From assembly GCA_021835265.1 (NCBI GenBank), contig JAKBQK010000524.1:1-19270 (forward strand): a DNA stretch of 19,270 bases, in the 5' to 3' direction. The first letter of the stretch is position 1. Each line of letters starts with the position of its first letter. Below the pieces are notes generated by a model. That model was not told the origin of the DNA and made no database searches. It saw nothing but the letters and a program-made list of their open reading frames with translations. The position numbers and the translations under genes were made by a program. Of this stretch, positions 8,036 to 15,951 are shown piece after piece. This stretch comes from Thermoplasmata archaeon. GTDB taxonomy: Archaea; Thermoplasmatota; Thermoplasmata; Thermoplasmatales; Thermoplasmataceae.

Positions 8036-9982
8036 TTATACTGAAAGCTGTTTTATATATACTGAATGAATAGTTAGCCTTGCTAAATCATTATTGAAAA
8101 GACCCATAAATTCTACATTTTCAGTTATAGCATTGAATGTTACTGTTATAGTGAATCCTATAATATTATTATTTTTCGTGAAATTATTTCTATAAATGAC
8201 TTTTGAGTTGAAAATTGTATTTCCAGCACCAACTTCAAGTAACAAAGCTGGCGAACTATTAGTTGACACATTTGCAGAGGATATATAGTATGTAAAATTA
8301 TATGTTCCGGGAAATAGTGTAGCACACGATCCATAACTCATATAAGTATTAGAATGGTTGTCTGTAATATTTCCATAAGCTCTTATATTATTACTACACG
8401 TTTCAAAATTGATTGAAGAATCGCTGTAATTGAACGGAATATACAATTTTGGTGATGAGGTATAGTTTTTCTCAAGTAATAAAGAATACTGCGTTTCAGC
8501 AACAATCCCATATGATTCGTTTGTAATTTCCTTGTTCAAGAATGGAATCTCTTCATTAGGTGTGGTAAAATAACTGAAATAAGAATTAAAGAGTATGTAA
8601 TTATAACTGATGTTTGCTTGATTATTATATATTCCTACATATTCCCTTCCTGATACCTCCGGAATATCGTTCATTGTTAACACCGAAGCATTAGACGGTA
8701 TTAATGAGATAATTTTATGTAATGAAACTATGGCTGGATTTATGTTTGTCAAACTGTTGATTTCATGATTACCACTCCAATATCCACCCTGAACATCCAC
8801 ATTAACCGGGCTATATGGAAAGTATACAATGGAAAATATCAGCACAACTACCACAAATGTAAACATGGGTTTAAAAAAGGCTCGTTTCTCTATTCTTAGA
8901 TTATTAAGAAATTTTAAATTTTGTTGACGCTTTTTAATTTCGGTGTGGTTTGAACTGTTAGAGATCAATGTCTTTAGACCCAATAGCAGACCTAAGTAAA
9001 GTGGTCCAGCTGCAAACAATGGATAGAACAATCCAAAAATTTGAAAATTAGCACTATCAGTTGATAAAATTACATAACCAGCATAGGGTGCAATGAGGAT
9101 TAGTGTCATGGGTTCCAATAATGGGATAAATGCCAAAGCCCCAAAGAGAAATAAGAATAATTCCATTTTATAATTGACATAGAAAAAAAGTATCGATCCT
9201 TTCGTTGAGGGGGTTGCTCCAGCTAAATATAGAGTTCCAAAAATATGGTACATTACTATCGTAACAATGAGTCCAACCATCGCGAATAAGACCATCGTGT
9301 GTGTTTTAAGAAAAGTCCATAAAGACATACTGGAAGTGAACTTGAAATCATATAAAACTGAATAGGAGAGAAAAAAGACTATCAGAATAAGTGCCAAGGG
9401 ATTTATCGTAGCAGTGATTATTGCAGAAATTATCATTAACTTTGTTTTTCTATTCGCCCAAAACATAACAGTCATCAGGTAGAAGAACGGGAATAAGGAC
9501 ATAAAGTGGAAATCAAAAAGATTGGTAGATGCGACTGGGAAAAATCCCAAAAATGAAACAGCAACAATTAAGGAAACAACTCTTGATCCAATTAAAGTCC
9601 TAGAAGAGAAATATATTGGGAAAACTGTTAATCCCAAGAATAGTGTTTGAATAAATAACAAAGTTGAAATGTGAGGATATAAAGAATAAAAAGGTAAAAC
9701 AAGAAAAATAATTGGTTTCTCATATTGAAGAGGATAGATCTGACTAAAATGACTGTTTGTGTAATTAGATATAAATCCATGTGACAATAGCCATAAAACT
9801 TCGTTATTAACTCCGAGATCGTAAAACGTGGCATTAAACGTATAATATTTCAGATAAGAGAGGTGAAACATCAGAATTATATATATAATTGCTGCCACTG
9901 ATAAAATCACACAATCGAATTTTCTAGAGAAAAAGCGTTTAATTTGAAGTGATTCGAGAGTAAGTTCTATCTTGTTCAGCAC
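8036..9982 (-). CDS. DUF2079 family multi-spanning membrane protein, probable GT-C-type enzyme
   Basis: This 648-residue polytopic protein has a first helix at about 23-43, the motif YDLGVNNEVLWLLSHG at 54-69 and NLFDFHF at 154-160, both typical of DUF2079. Further helices run to about 340, a basic cytoplasmic loop lies at 348-371, another helix at 373-391, and an outside C-terminal domain with many N-x-S/T sequons spans about 392-648. DUF2079 proteins are related by topology to GT-C enzymes, but no reaction is established that I can assert here. Transfer of a lipid-linked sugar on the outer face is an inference. The GTG start is supported by a TATA-like box at 10004-10013, 26 bases upstream, implying a leaderless transcript. 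It is the last gene of the minus-strand glycosyltransferase block, 42 bases after the preceding stop. An IS110 tip abuts its 3' end. Confidence 0.85.
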   Translation of the reverse strand: MLNKIELTLESLQIKRFFSRKFDCVILSVAAIIYIILMFHLSYLKYYTFNATFYDLGVNNEVLWLLSHGFISNYTNSHFSQIYPLQYEKPIIFLVLPFYSLYPHISTLLFIQTLFLGLTVFPIYFSSRTLIGSRVVSLIVAVSFLGFFPVASTNLFDFHFMSLFPFFYLMTVMFWANRKTKLMIISAIITATINPLALILIVFFLSYSVLYDFKFTSSMSLWTFLKTHTMVLFAMVGLIVTIVMYHIFGTLYLAGATPSTKGSILFFYVNYKMELFLFLFGALAFIPLLEPMTLILIAPYAGYVILSTDSANFQIFGLFYPLFAAGPLYLGLLLGLKTLISNSSNHTEIKKRQQNLKFLNNLRIEKRAFFKPMFTFVVVVLIFSIVYFPYSPVNVDVQGGYWSGNHEINSLTNINPAIVSLHKIISLIPSNASVLTMNDIPEVSGREYVGIYNNQANISYNYILFNSYFSYFTTPNEEIPFLNKEITNESYGIVAETQYSLLLEKNYTSSPKLYIPFNYSDSSINFETCSNNIRAYGNITDNHSNTYMSYGSCATLFPGTYNFTYYISSANVSTNSSPALLLEVGAGNTIFNSKVIYRNNFTKNNNIIGFTITVTFNAITENVEFMGLFNNDLARLTIHSVYIKQLSV

Positions 9983-10003
9983 TAAATGATAATTATGAGA
10001 GTG

Positions 10004-10013
10004 TATTTAATAT
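10004..10013 (-). promoter_or_regulatory. TATA box of the DUF2079 gene
   Basis: On the minus strand this reads ATATTAAATA, centred about 26 bases before the GTG at 9982. No ribosome-binding site follows, so leaderless transcription from its own promoter is likely despite the short gap to the upstream gene. Confidence 0.5.
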
Positions 10014-10024
10014 TAATTGTCAGC

Positions 10025-11101
10025 CTAAATGATGGATACAACTGAAACAAGGGCTTTGGTAGATTCTGCAATTGTGTATTTTTTTGATTTTTCTAGGCAG
10101 GATTCTCTAACTGAATATTCATAACCATTGTTGAATATCTTTGTGACACCTGCAATGAAATCATTCTTTGAACCAAACAACCAACCATTTTCACCATTTG
10201 TGATAAGTTCCCTTGCGCCTGCATTATTATAGGCAATTGAAGGTGTCCCACAACTCATGGATTCTACTATGCTGTAACCATAAAACTCAACAGTGCTTGG
10301 TGAGATGGTGAATAAAGCCTTATTGTATAATTTTACCAGTTGATCTTCTGATACAAAACCCTGATTTTGAACATTCTGAATGCTGCTCCCACCAACAACT
10401 TTTATTGGGCATTTTTTAGCCAGCAAAGATACAAGGGGATAGAGTGGATCCATCTCGTTCCTTACCATTGCTAATACATACCTATCTACTGGTTCAGTAT
10501 CCGTGTGCTTTCTAAAAATGAAAGGGTCAATAGGTGGATAAACCACACTGTCGATAGGTATTCCATAGAAAAATGCCATCATATTGGATGTGAAGTTGCT
10601 GTTGGCCATCACCTTGTCAAATTTTGCGACTAGTTTTGCATGATTTCTTATCTGTTTCACAAATCCTCTTTCAAGTACACTTGTTGCTAGTCTGTTATGG
10701 TTTTTGAATTCAGGATTGAGAAGCATCAATGTTAAGTCTCCATTTGAAATATAGGCCGTTTTGAATTTAGAAAGATAGCTTACTAAAGGTATTGCTTCAT
10801 CAGCAATTACCACGTATACATCCGCTTCATCATTCTCAATAATTAATTTGGAGAGTTTCTCTGCAGGTGTTTTTGAATAATTTAAACTCTTCAGACTCGA
10901 AAGCGTATTTGGAAACTTGTTCAAGGAAGCATAACTTATTGAACTTTCAGTAAGAATCTTAGTAACGTTACTATCAATAAAAAGCGAATACACAATCGGA
11001 GTATGCCCATCTGATTTCAATCCTTTTGCAATATTAACCAAAAACCGTGTTTGACCACTGTGATTCGAGGTTAAATAATAAGCGATAAGACCAATCTTCA
11101 T
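10025..11101 (-). CDS. Family 4-like GT-B glycosyltransferase
   Basis: This 358-residue protein has the two-lobed GT-B layout. The N-terminal lobe begins MKIGLIAYYLTSNHSG, with a Gly-containing loop after the first strand and NIAKGLKSDGH in the first helix. The interdomain segment VVYPPIDPFIF is at 187-197. The C-terminal lobe has the EX7E motif from E272 to E280 (EFYGYSIVE), followed by SMSCGTPSIAYNNAGARELI, which contacts the nucleotide-sugar donor in GT4 enzymes. The protein is likely cytoplasmic or membrane-peripheral. The ATG has a TATA-like box 25 bases upstream at 11121-11130. The gap to the upstream glycosyltransferase is 48 bases. Donor and acceptor are not predictable. Confidence 0.9.
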   Translation of the reverse strand: MKIGLIAYYLTSNHSGQTRFLVNIAKGLKSDGHTPIVYSLFIDSNVTKILTESSISYASLNKFPNTLSSLKSLNYSKTPAEKLSKLIIENDEADVYVVIADEAIPLVSYLSKFKTAYISNGDLTLMLLNPEFKNHNRLATSVLERGFVKQIRNHAKLVAKFDKVMANSNFTSNMMAFFYGIPIDSVVYPPIDPFIFRKHTDTEPVDRYVLAMVRNEMDPLYPLVSLLAKKCPIKVVGGSSIQNVQNQGFVSEDQLVKLYNKALFTISPSTVEFYGYSIVESMSCGTPSIAYNNAGARELITNGENGWLFGSKNDFIAGVTKIFNNGYEYSVRESCLEKSKKYTIAESTKALVSVVSII

Positions 11102-11120
11102 CTTAACAAGATTACCAATC

Positions 11121-11130
11121 CTTTAAAATT
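11121..11130 (-). promoter_or_regulatory. TATA-like box of the GT-B gene at 11101
   Basis: AATTTTAAAG on the minus strand is centred 25 bases before the ATG. This suggests a separate leaderless transcript rather than pure read-through from the upstream gene. Confidence 0.4.
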
Positions 11131-11149
11131 TCTTTCTATTCCGAGCAGT

Positions 11150-12322
11150 TTACTGTAATGATTTGCGGTTTGAAATTTTATCAAACACCTCCATTAGGCT
11201 TTTCGCGTTGTTCTCCCAAGAATACTTATTGCATAAAACAAGATTTCGTGCAGCCATTTCTTCAAGAATCTTTGGAGAAAGATTCAAAGCATATTTTATA
11301 GCGGAAACTGTCATATCAAGTAACGGTTCAGTGATGAGAAATCCATTGACCCTATCATCTATGAGTTCAGAAAGTCCTATACCTTCATTCGCAAATGGAA
11401 TCATTCCATAACTCATTGCTTCTAGGGCTCCCATTCCTGGTCCTCGTTCATTATATCCGAATCTTATGTAAAAATGAGATGTTGACAGCAGTCTTGTTTT
11501 CTCTACTTCATCAATCCTGCCCGTTACCTTTAAGTTCTTTATATATCGGTTATTTTCTATAAAGGCAAACATTTCTTCTTTTATGGTCCATGAACCTGCA
11601 ACAATGAAATCACACTCAGGAAACAGCTTAGCTAGATCAGCATAGAAATTTGGATTTCTCCCCTTATCCCAGAGTGTTAGAGATAACACTACTTTTCTCT
11701 TTGCAGTAAATTTCCCATTATTAAACTCGCTTAATATTGGTTTAGGAAACCCAATTCTGATAAGGAATGTATTTCTATTAAATTTTTTAACAATATTGTA
11801 ATTGTATTCACCTGTCGTAATAATTGCTGGAGAGAGCATAATTGAGATCACATCATAAACCCAAGCAAGTAGGGCAGGAAAACTGAACTTTTTCATACCC
11901 GGTGGCGGACGGAAGAATTCATGCAATTGTATTGCATACCGGACACCCTTGATCCTGTAGTAAAGACCAAGAACCGCAGACCATTGATCGTGAAATATGA
12001 TTTGATCATAATCTCTAAATATTTTCCTTGAATAAAAAATATAGTCAAGATCTACTGTTGCACCTTCCCCGCGATGACCAGCAAATTTTTTTGTCACATT
12101 TGTTAAAAGTTTTCTCAATGCACCATTGTTATCATTCTGTCCGTGCAATATATGTGTTTGCTTAGGCAATTTATACAAGGAACCTGCATCTCTTAGAAAA
12201 AAAAGATCAGATTCATTCCCATTACGCAGCAAACTTTTTTGCTGCTCAATGGCCACTTGAGCAACACCTCCGGTCCAAAGTATCCTGCATACCATTGCCA
12301 AGTGTTTCTCAGGCTGTTTCAA
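11150..12322 (-). CDS. GT-B glycosyltransferase, GT4-like with shifted EX7E motif
   Basis: This 390-residue protein opens with HLAMVCRILWTGGVAQVAIEQ, a first strand with a double-Gly loop and a helix typical of group 1 glycosyltransferases. VSLTLWDKGRN-like residues near 213-223 and VTGRIDEVEKTRLL at 266-279 mark the donor-binding lobe. The motif at 292-301 is ERGPGMGALE, followed by AMSYGMIPFANEGIGLSELI. The first Glu is displaced by one residue from strict EX7E, which may mean different donor contacts. The start is ambiguous. TTG at 12322 has a CTTTTAAC box about 27 bases upstream and gives a natural N-terminus. The ATG at 12295 is nine codons later and would begin inside the first strand. 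It lies within the five-gene minus-strand block. Confidence 0.85.
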   Translation of the reverse strand: MKQPEKHLAMVCRILWTGGVAQVAIEQQKSLLRNGNESDLFFLRDAGSLYKLPKQTHILHGQNDNNGALRKLLTNVTKKFAGHRGEGATVDLDYIFYSRKIFRDYDQIIFHDQWSAVLGLYYRIKGVRYAIQLHEFFRPPPGMKKFSFPALLAWVYDVISIMLSPAIITTGEYNYNIVKKFNRNTFLIRIGFPKPILSEFNNGKFTAKRKVVLSLTLWDKGRNPNFYADLAKLFPECDFIVAGSWTIKEEMFAFIENNRYIKNLKVTGRIDEVEKTRLLSTSHFYIRFGYNERGPGMGALEAMSYGMIPFANEGIGLSELIDDRVNGFLITEPLLDMTVSAIKYALNLSPKILEEMAARNLVLCNKYSWENNAKSLMEVFDKISNRKSLQ

Positions 12323-12412
12323 TCACAAGTTAATTTAACATTGGGTTAAAAGATTTGCGGTTTAAAAAATTAGGAATTCTATAAAAATAGCAAGCGATAC
12401 TTGATTCTTACA

Positions 12413-13507
12413 TCAAATATCAAGTTCATCTAGAAAGTTATCTAGAGAGTATTTTTTACAATAACATTTATTTTTATTCATCAAATCTTTATAAATCTCA
12501 TGATTATTTCGTAATGTTTCTATATTTAAAGAAAATTTATCTTGAGTTCTTTCGCTGAGAACTATGCCAGCACCATGCTCATAAAGGGCACGAAATTCAG
12601 GCAGATCAGAAGCAATTATCGGAATACCCCGTTCTATGAAAAAAACTGCAGCATAACTTGAGCCAGAAGTTGCCACGTATGGTAAAATTCCCACCAATCG
12701 CCTTTCAGAAATGAGCTTATTCAAGTCCTTTTCTTGAATGTATCCCTTTATTTCTACTCCTTCATAAGATAACTTGGATATCAAGTTTTCAATGTATTCT
12801 TTTCCTTTATCAGTCTTTGATAACACTAGGTGTGATGCTCCACTTAAAATGAAATTCACTTCTGGAATAGCCTGTTTGATGAGCTGAATTAATTCTAATC
12901 CCTTGTATGGTGCAATATATCCTATATTTATTACTGATACCTCAGAGTCATAACTGCTTCGCACCAGTTCTTTAGTATCCAGACATGGGAAAGGGTGAAA
13001 ATAGACATTCTCAAATCTGTATTTGTTCTTTAAAATAGAGAACAAAGTTATTGAGAATACATGAACTCGGAGATTTTTAAGTAATCTCGTTGCAATTGAT
13101 CCTCCCAGTTTAATGAAATTAAAGTGACCATAACCCGAAGTCTCATTAGAGGTAAGTTCTGGGGAATCATGTAAGATCACCTGCATTTTCCCAGTGAACA
13201 AGTTAGAATGTGCAAAAATGAAAAGGAAATTACCAAAATTTATAATCGGCGATTTTCCATATGAGGTGAATCCAAGATTTATTAGAATCTTACCTGGAAA
13301 TCTAAAAATCTTTACCCAGTTTGTTAAAAATGAATGCAATGTTCCATCAGTGTTTGTATAATATTTTTCAATTCTGTCTGAACCGATTCCCGAAAACAAC
13401 GAATTACCAAAATCACCAATCCCACTGCCATCGAGTGAGTTAACAAACAATAGTTTTGAGTTGTCCCATTTCATTTTTAGTTTATTATGATCTATTGTTC
13501 TCACCAC
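12413..13507 (-). CDS. GT-B fold glycosyltransferase, divergent GT4-like
   Basis: This 364-residue protein has a recognisable C-terminal GT-B lobe. INIGYIAPYKGLELIQLIK is at 194-212, NFILSGASHLV at 218-228, and KGYIQEKDLNKLI at 254-266. The donor region is GILPYVATSGSSYAAVFF at 273-290, followed by ERGIPIIASDLPEF. Where GT4 enzymes have EX7E this one has a Ser-rich segment, so the classic first Glu is absent. The N-terminal lobe is divergent, with DGSGIGDFGNSL at 26-37. The start is uncertain. GTG at 13507 gives the full length, and an ATG 11 codons later (13474) is an alternative. Neither has a clear TATA box or ribosome-binding site. Gaps to its neighbours are 67 and 90 bases. Confidence 0.8.
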   Translation of the reverse strand: MVRTIDHNKLKMKWDNSKLLFVNSLDGSGIGDFGNSLFSGIGSDRIEKYYTNTDGTLHSFLTNWVKIFRFPGKILINLGFTSYGKSPIINFGNFLFIFAHSNLFTGKMQVILHDSPELTSNETSGYGHFNFIKLGGSIATRLLKNLRVHVFSITLFSILKNKYRFENVYFHPFPCLDTKELVRSSYDSEVSVINIGYIAPYKGLELIQLIKQAIPEVNFILSGASHLVLSKTDKGKEYIENLISKLSYEGVEIKGYIQEKDLNKLISERRLVGILPYVATSGSSYAAVFFIERGIPIIASDLPEFRALYEHGAGIVLSERTQDKFSLNIETLRNNHEIYKDLMNKNKCYCKKYSLDNFLDELDI

Positions 13508-13574
13508 ACTTTATGTTTGAAAAGCGCTTCCTGTAGAATTGCATTTTTACTTTAGTCGATTCAGGCACGAACTC

Positions 13575-14396
13575 TCATTTCTTCCTTGCTAATATCTGGG
13601 AATCAAATTTCTTAATATTTACATCTCTCAGTAATCTCAGTATACCGTATCCATGTATACCTATATCATTGACTAGGCGCTTAATAGATGTTCTTTTATA
13701 CTTTCTCTCTTTCCATGTAACAGGAAGTTCGGTAACCTTGAAGTCAGATTTTATAGCCTTGATAAGTAGTTCTGTGTCCCAAAACCAAGAATTAATCTCC
13801 GTTTTGTTAAGCAGATATTTTTTAACATGAACATTTATGATCTTAAATCCACATTGATGATCATTTAATTTTTCATCAAACAGGATTCTAAGTATGAAGT
13901 TGTAAATTTTTGAAATAGCATTTCTAAGTGGTGGTCTTTCTACATTTGCACCTGAGCAATATCTGGAGGCAGTGACTATGTCATATTTGTTTTTATTAAT
14001 AAAAGACAAGGAATCTGATATAATATCTACCCCCATTGCCAAATCAGCATCGATAAATGAGTAGTATTCAGCATCGAATTTTTTCCATGCCTCTCTCACA
14101 GCAAATCCACGACCTTTTTTTTCGTGGTGTACTATTACCTCAACATTCTTATGAATCTCTTTAAATTCCTCTGCTATTCTTATGGATTGATCTCCCGAGT
14201 CATCAACAGATAATACCAATACGAATGAATCAATTGTTGTTGTAAGATATTGGTAGAGAGAGGTTAATTTCTCAGATAAAATATTGGCCTCATTGTATAT
14301 TGGCATAACTAACAAAAGATTTACAATTTTAGTATGTTCCTCAAATGTGTGAGAAATTGCAGGTTCTTGTGGAAAAGGATCTTGATGTAGTTCCAT
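13575..14396 (-). CDS. Family 2 glycosyltransferase, dolichyl-phosphate sugar synthase-like
   Basis: This 273-residue GT-A enzyme resembles DPM1 and AglJ-type polyprenyl-phosphate glycosyltransferases. Motifs in order are LLLVMPIYNEA at 27-37, VDDSGD at 64-69, GRGFAVREAW at 96-104, and the metal-binding IDADLAMG at 115-122. After these come SRY at 144-146, DHQCGFKI at 179-186, WFWDTELL at 204-211 and WKER at 228-231. The DHQCGFK and W-x-DTELL signatures are typical of this subgroup. It lacks the C-terminal membrane helices found in some members. It probably charges a lipid phosphate with a sugar, providing donors for outer-face enzymes such as the two large membrane proteins here. It is the first gene of the minus-strand block, with a TATA-like box about 36 bases upstream. 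Direct transfer to a glycan cannot be excluded. Confidence 0.9.
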   Translation of the reverse strand: MELHQDPFPQEPAISHTFEEHTKIVNLLLVMPIYNEANILSEKLTSLYQYLTTTIDSFVLVLSVDDSGDQSIRIAEEFKEIHKNVEVIVHHEKKGRGFAVREAWKKFDAEYYSFIDADLAMGVDIISDSLSFINKNKYDIVTASRYCSGANVERPPLRNAISKIYNFILRILFDEKLNDHQCGFKIINVHVKKYLLNKTEINSWFWDTELLIKAIKSDFKVTELPVTWKERKYKRTSIKRLVNDIGIHGYGILRLLRDVNIKKFDSQILARKK

Positions 14397-14426
14397 ACCA
14401 ATGACTGATTTAGGTAATGACTCCCC

Positions 14427-14436
14427 ATTATTTAAG
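14427..14436 (-). promoter_or_regulatory. TATA-like box ahead of the minus-strand glycosyltransferase block
   Basis: CTTAAATAAT on the minus strand is centred about 36 bases before the ATG at 14396 and would give a short leader. The sequence between it and the IS110 element (14440-14602) is AT-rich with no gene. Confidence 0.35.
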
Positions 14437-14602
14437 GATTAACTCGGAATCTAACTGTACAGCGAGCGATGTGTGCATTTAATCTGTAGTATTCTCCTTC
14501 TTGTTATTCATCTCAATACAATCCTCTTTACTATATTATACAATAATTTTCTACACCAATCTGGTGGATTCTGTTAATGAGTTTTCCCTTTTATATAATC
14601 TA

Positions 14603-15760
14603 CTATGAAAAAGGTTCTTCTGACATCCTCCTGAACCTTTGTTCCCTTAATAATATTACTGTTTCTGAAATGTCAGGATCCTGGGAAGGTTTCCTTGCCC
14701 TTGTTGACATTGCATTGATCTTTCTTTCTGTAAGGGAATCGATGGAATCCATGAATTCAACATTCCTCGAGAGCATTGTATACACGGTCTCTGCAAGGAT
14801 GCATGCTATGGCAACTATTGCCATTTTTGCCCCAGTCCTTCTTGCCATATGCAGGTATTTCTCTCTCATCCTCTTCGAATACCTGATGACGGAATGTGCT
14901 GCAGTTACCAGGACAAACCGGAGCATGGAGGGGTCATGCTGGGATACATCCCCTATGATGTCCCTGGATCCTGACTGATCCTGCCTTGGAGTCAGCCCGG
15001 TATAGGAGGCGAATTTCTCCTTGCTCCTGAATCTCGTAAAATCATCGATCTCGGATATGATTGCCACAGCTGAATACACATTTATGCCTGGAATGGTCAT
15101 GAGCAGCCTGACATCCTTCTTCTCATGGCCCATCCTGGCCATCTCATCCTCTATTTCCATGGCATTCTTCTTAATCTGGATCACCGATGACAGCATGTGA
15201 TTCATCATGACTCTCTCAGCAGAACTGAGCTTTATGGATTGCCTGTTGATCTCAGCCAGTCCCGACTTTCCGAATATGTCTGCCTGCTTCAGGGATATGC
15301 CATGCAGTGACAGCATGGCATGTATCTTGTTCTTGATCCTTGTAATCTCTTCACCAATTGATCTCCTGTACCTCACCAGTGATCTCAGATCATCCGATTC
15401 CCTGGATGGAAGATGGACTTCCGGCAATTCTCCATGCCTCAGGAGTTTTGCAAGTTTGTATGAATCCTTTCTGTCATTCTTCTTTGAAGAGTTGAAGTTC
15501 AGTGAAAGCTTCATGGCATCTGTCAGGTGCACGGAGAAACCCATGTCCCTGAGCATGCTTGCCACATATTTCCCTGATGTGGATATCTCCAGTGCTATTT
15601 CAGAATTCAGTACCATGTATTTTTTATTGAATTCAATCCATGATTCTTCAATGTTTTTGAACTCATACCGTTCTGCTATGCTTCCATCTTCTTTCAGTTG
15701 TGTTAAGAAAACTCTATTTTTATGTACATCCAAACCAATACAGATACCAACCACCTCCAA
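14603..15760 (-). CDS. IS110-family transposase (DEDD recombinase)
   Basis: This 385-residue protein catalyses excision and insertion of its element. The N-terminal RuvC-like domain has GLDVHK with D11, E58 in ALEIS, and D96 and D99 in NDRKDSYKLAKLL, completing the DEDD set. A coiled middle region spans about 130-215. The C-terminal Transposase_20 part contains MTIPGINVYSAVAIISEI at 221-238, ASYTGLTPRQDQSGS at 251-265 and SMLRFVLVTAA at 278-288. The Ser in QSGS (263 or 265) is the likely nucleophile. KMAIVAIACILAETVY at 312-327 matches the conserved tail helix. All key residues are present and the frame is intact, so it may be active. TTG at 15760 is the apparent start, with GTG at 15754 an alternative. 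An upstream ATG at 15768 is out of frame. A long antisense open frame (15207-15794) is taken to be a shadow. Confidence 0.9.
   Translation of the reverse strand: MEVVGICIGLDVHKNRVFLTQLKEDGSIAERYEFKNIEESWIEFNKKYMVLNSEIALEISTSGKYVASMLRDMGFSVHLTDAMKLSLNFNSSKKNDRKDSYKLAKLLRHGELPEVHLPSRESDDLRSLVRYRRSIGEEITRIKNKIHAMLSLHGISLKQADIFGKSGLAEINRQSIKLSSAERVMMNHMLSSVIQIKKNAMEIEDEMARMGHEKKDVRLLMTIPGINVYSAVAIISEIDDFTRFRSKEKFASYTGLTPRQDQSGSRDIIGDVSQHDPSMLRFVLVTAAHSVIRYSKRMREKYLHMARRTGAKMAIVAIACILAETVYTMLSRNVEFMDSIDSLTERKINAMSTRARKPSQDPDISETVILLREQRFRRMSEEPFS
14605..14613. repeat. Right-end subterminal inverted repeat of the IS110 element
   Basis: ATGAAAAAG here is the perfect reverse complement of CTTTTTCAT at 15943-15951. 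The same sequence is conserved in the IS110 tip at 8022-8030. It overlaps the last base of the transposase stop codon. Confidence 0.6.
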
Positions 15761-15768
15761 GTGGCCAT

Positions 15769-15909
15769 GTGAGAGCTTTAGAGCCGGAGATTAACCCGAC
15801 AAACTTCTATTCACCCTCATTTAAGGGTAGTAGGTCGAGCGAAGTGCGGTCAGTCTAAACAGCGACCTCTTGGGTCAAGTTAAATACCGACCGCATCTCC
15901 TGCTCTCAC
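15769..15909 (-). ncRNA. Candidate IS110 bridge RNA (nested-stem non-coding RNA)
   Basis: Directly upstream of the transposase start, the minus strand folds by eye into nested stems. An 8-bp closing stem joins 15902-15909 with 15769-15776 (GTGAGAGC/GCTCTCAC). A 6-bp stem joins 15895-15900 with 15786-15791 (GGAGAT/ATCTCC). Inside are two arms. Arm one pairs 15889-15894 with 15846-15851 (GCGGTC/GACCGC) and 15873-15876 with 15864-15867 (GACC/GGTC), leaving a symmetrical 12-by-12 internal loop. Arm two has the 5-bp hairpin ACCCT/AGGGT (15824-15828 with 15813-15817), framed by CTTC/GAAG or CGAC/GTCG. A two-arm RNA with long internal loops, placed 5' of the transposase, is the layout described for IS110 bridge RNAs, where the loops guide target and donor DNA. 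I could not match the loop strands to the element flanks, so the function is inferred. Confidence 0.65.
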
Positions 15910-15942
15910 GACATCACCGTCATGATACCGTGTTCAGAAAAA

Positions 15943-15951
15943 CTTTTTCAT
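15943..15951. repeat. Left-end subterminal inverted repeat of the IS110 element
   Basis: CTTTTTCAT is the perfect inverted partner of 14605-14613. It lies about 34 bases beyond the closing stem of the structured RNA, placing the whole RNA region inside the element. Confidence 0.55.

Noticed and set aside
14577..14978. A 133-codon open frame on the plus strand
   Set aside because: It is antisense to the C-terminal half of the IS110 transposase, whose protein motifs are clear.
15207..15794. A 195-codon open frame on the plus strand
   Set aside because: It lies antisense to the intact IS110 transposase and its structured RNA, has a Ser/Leu/Phe-rich composition typical of a reverse-strand shadow, and shows no motif.
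15801..15812. A 9-base match (ATAGAAGTT) between the candidate bridge RNA and the IS110 tip junction at 8029-8037, as evidence of a donor guide
   Set aside because: The full copy's own right end does not share it in the same register, and a match of this length between two short AT-rich regions could easily be chance.
15769..15909. tRNA or riboswitch as an explanation for the strong stems
   Set aside because: There is no cloverleaf, T-loop motif or CCA region, and no downstream biosynthetic gene. The position inside an IS110 element fits a guide RNA better.
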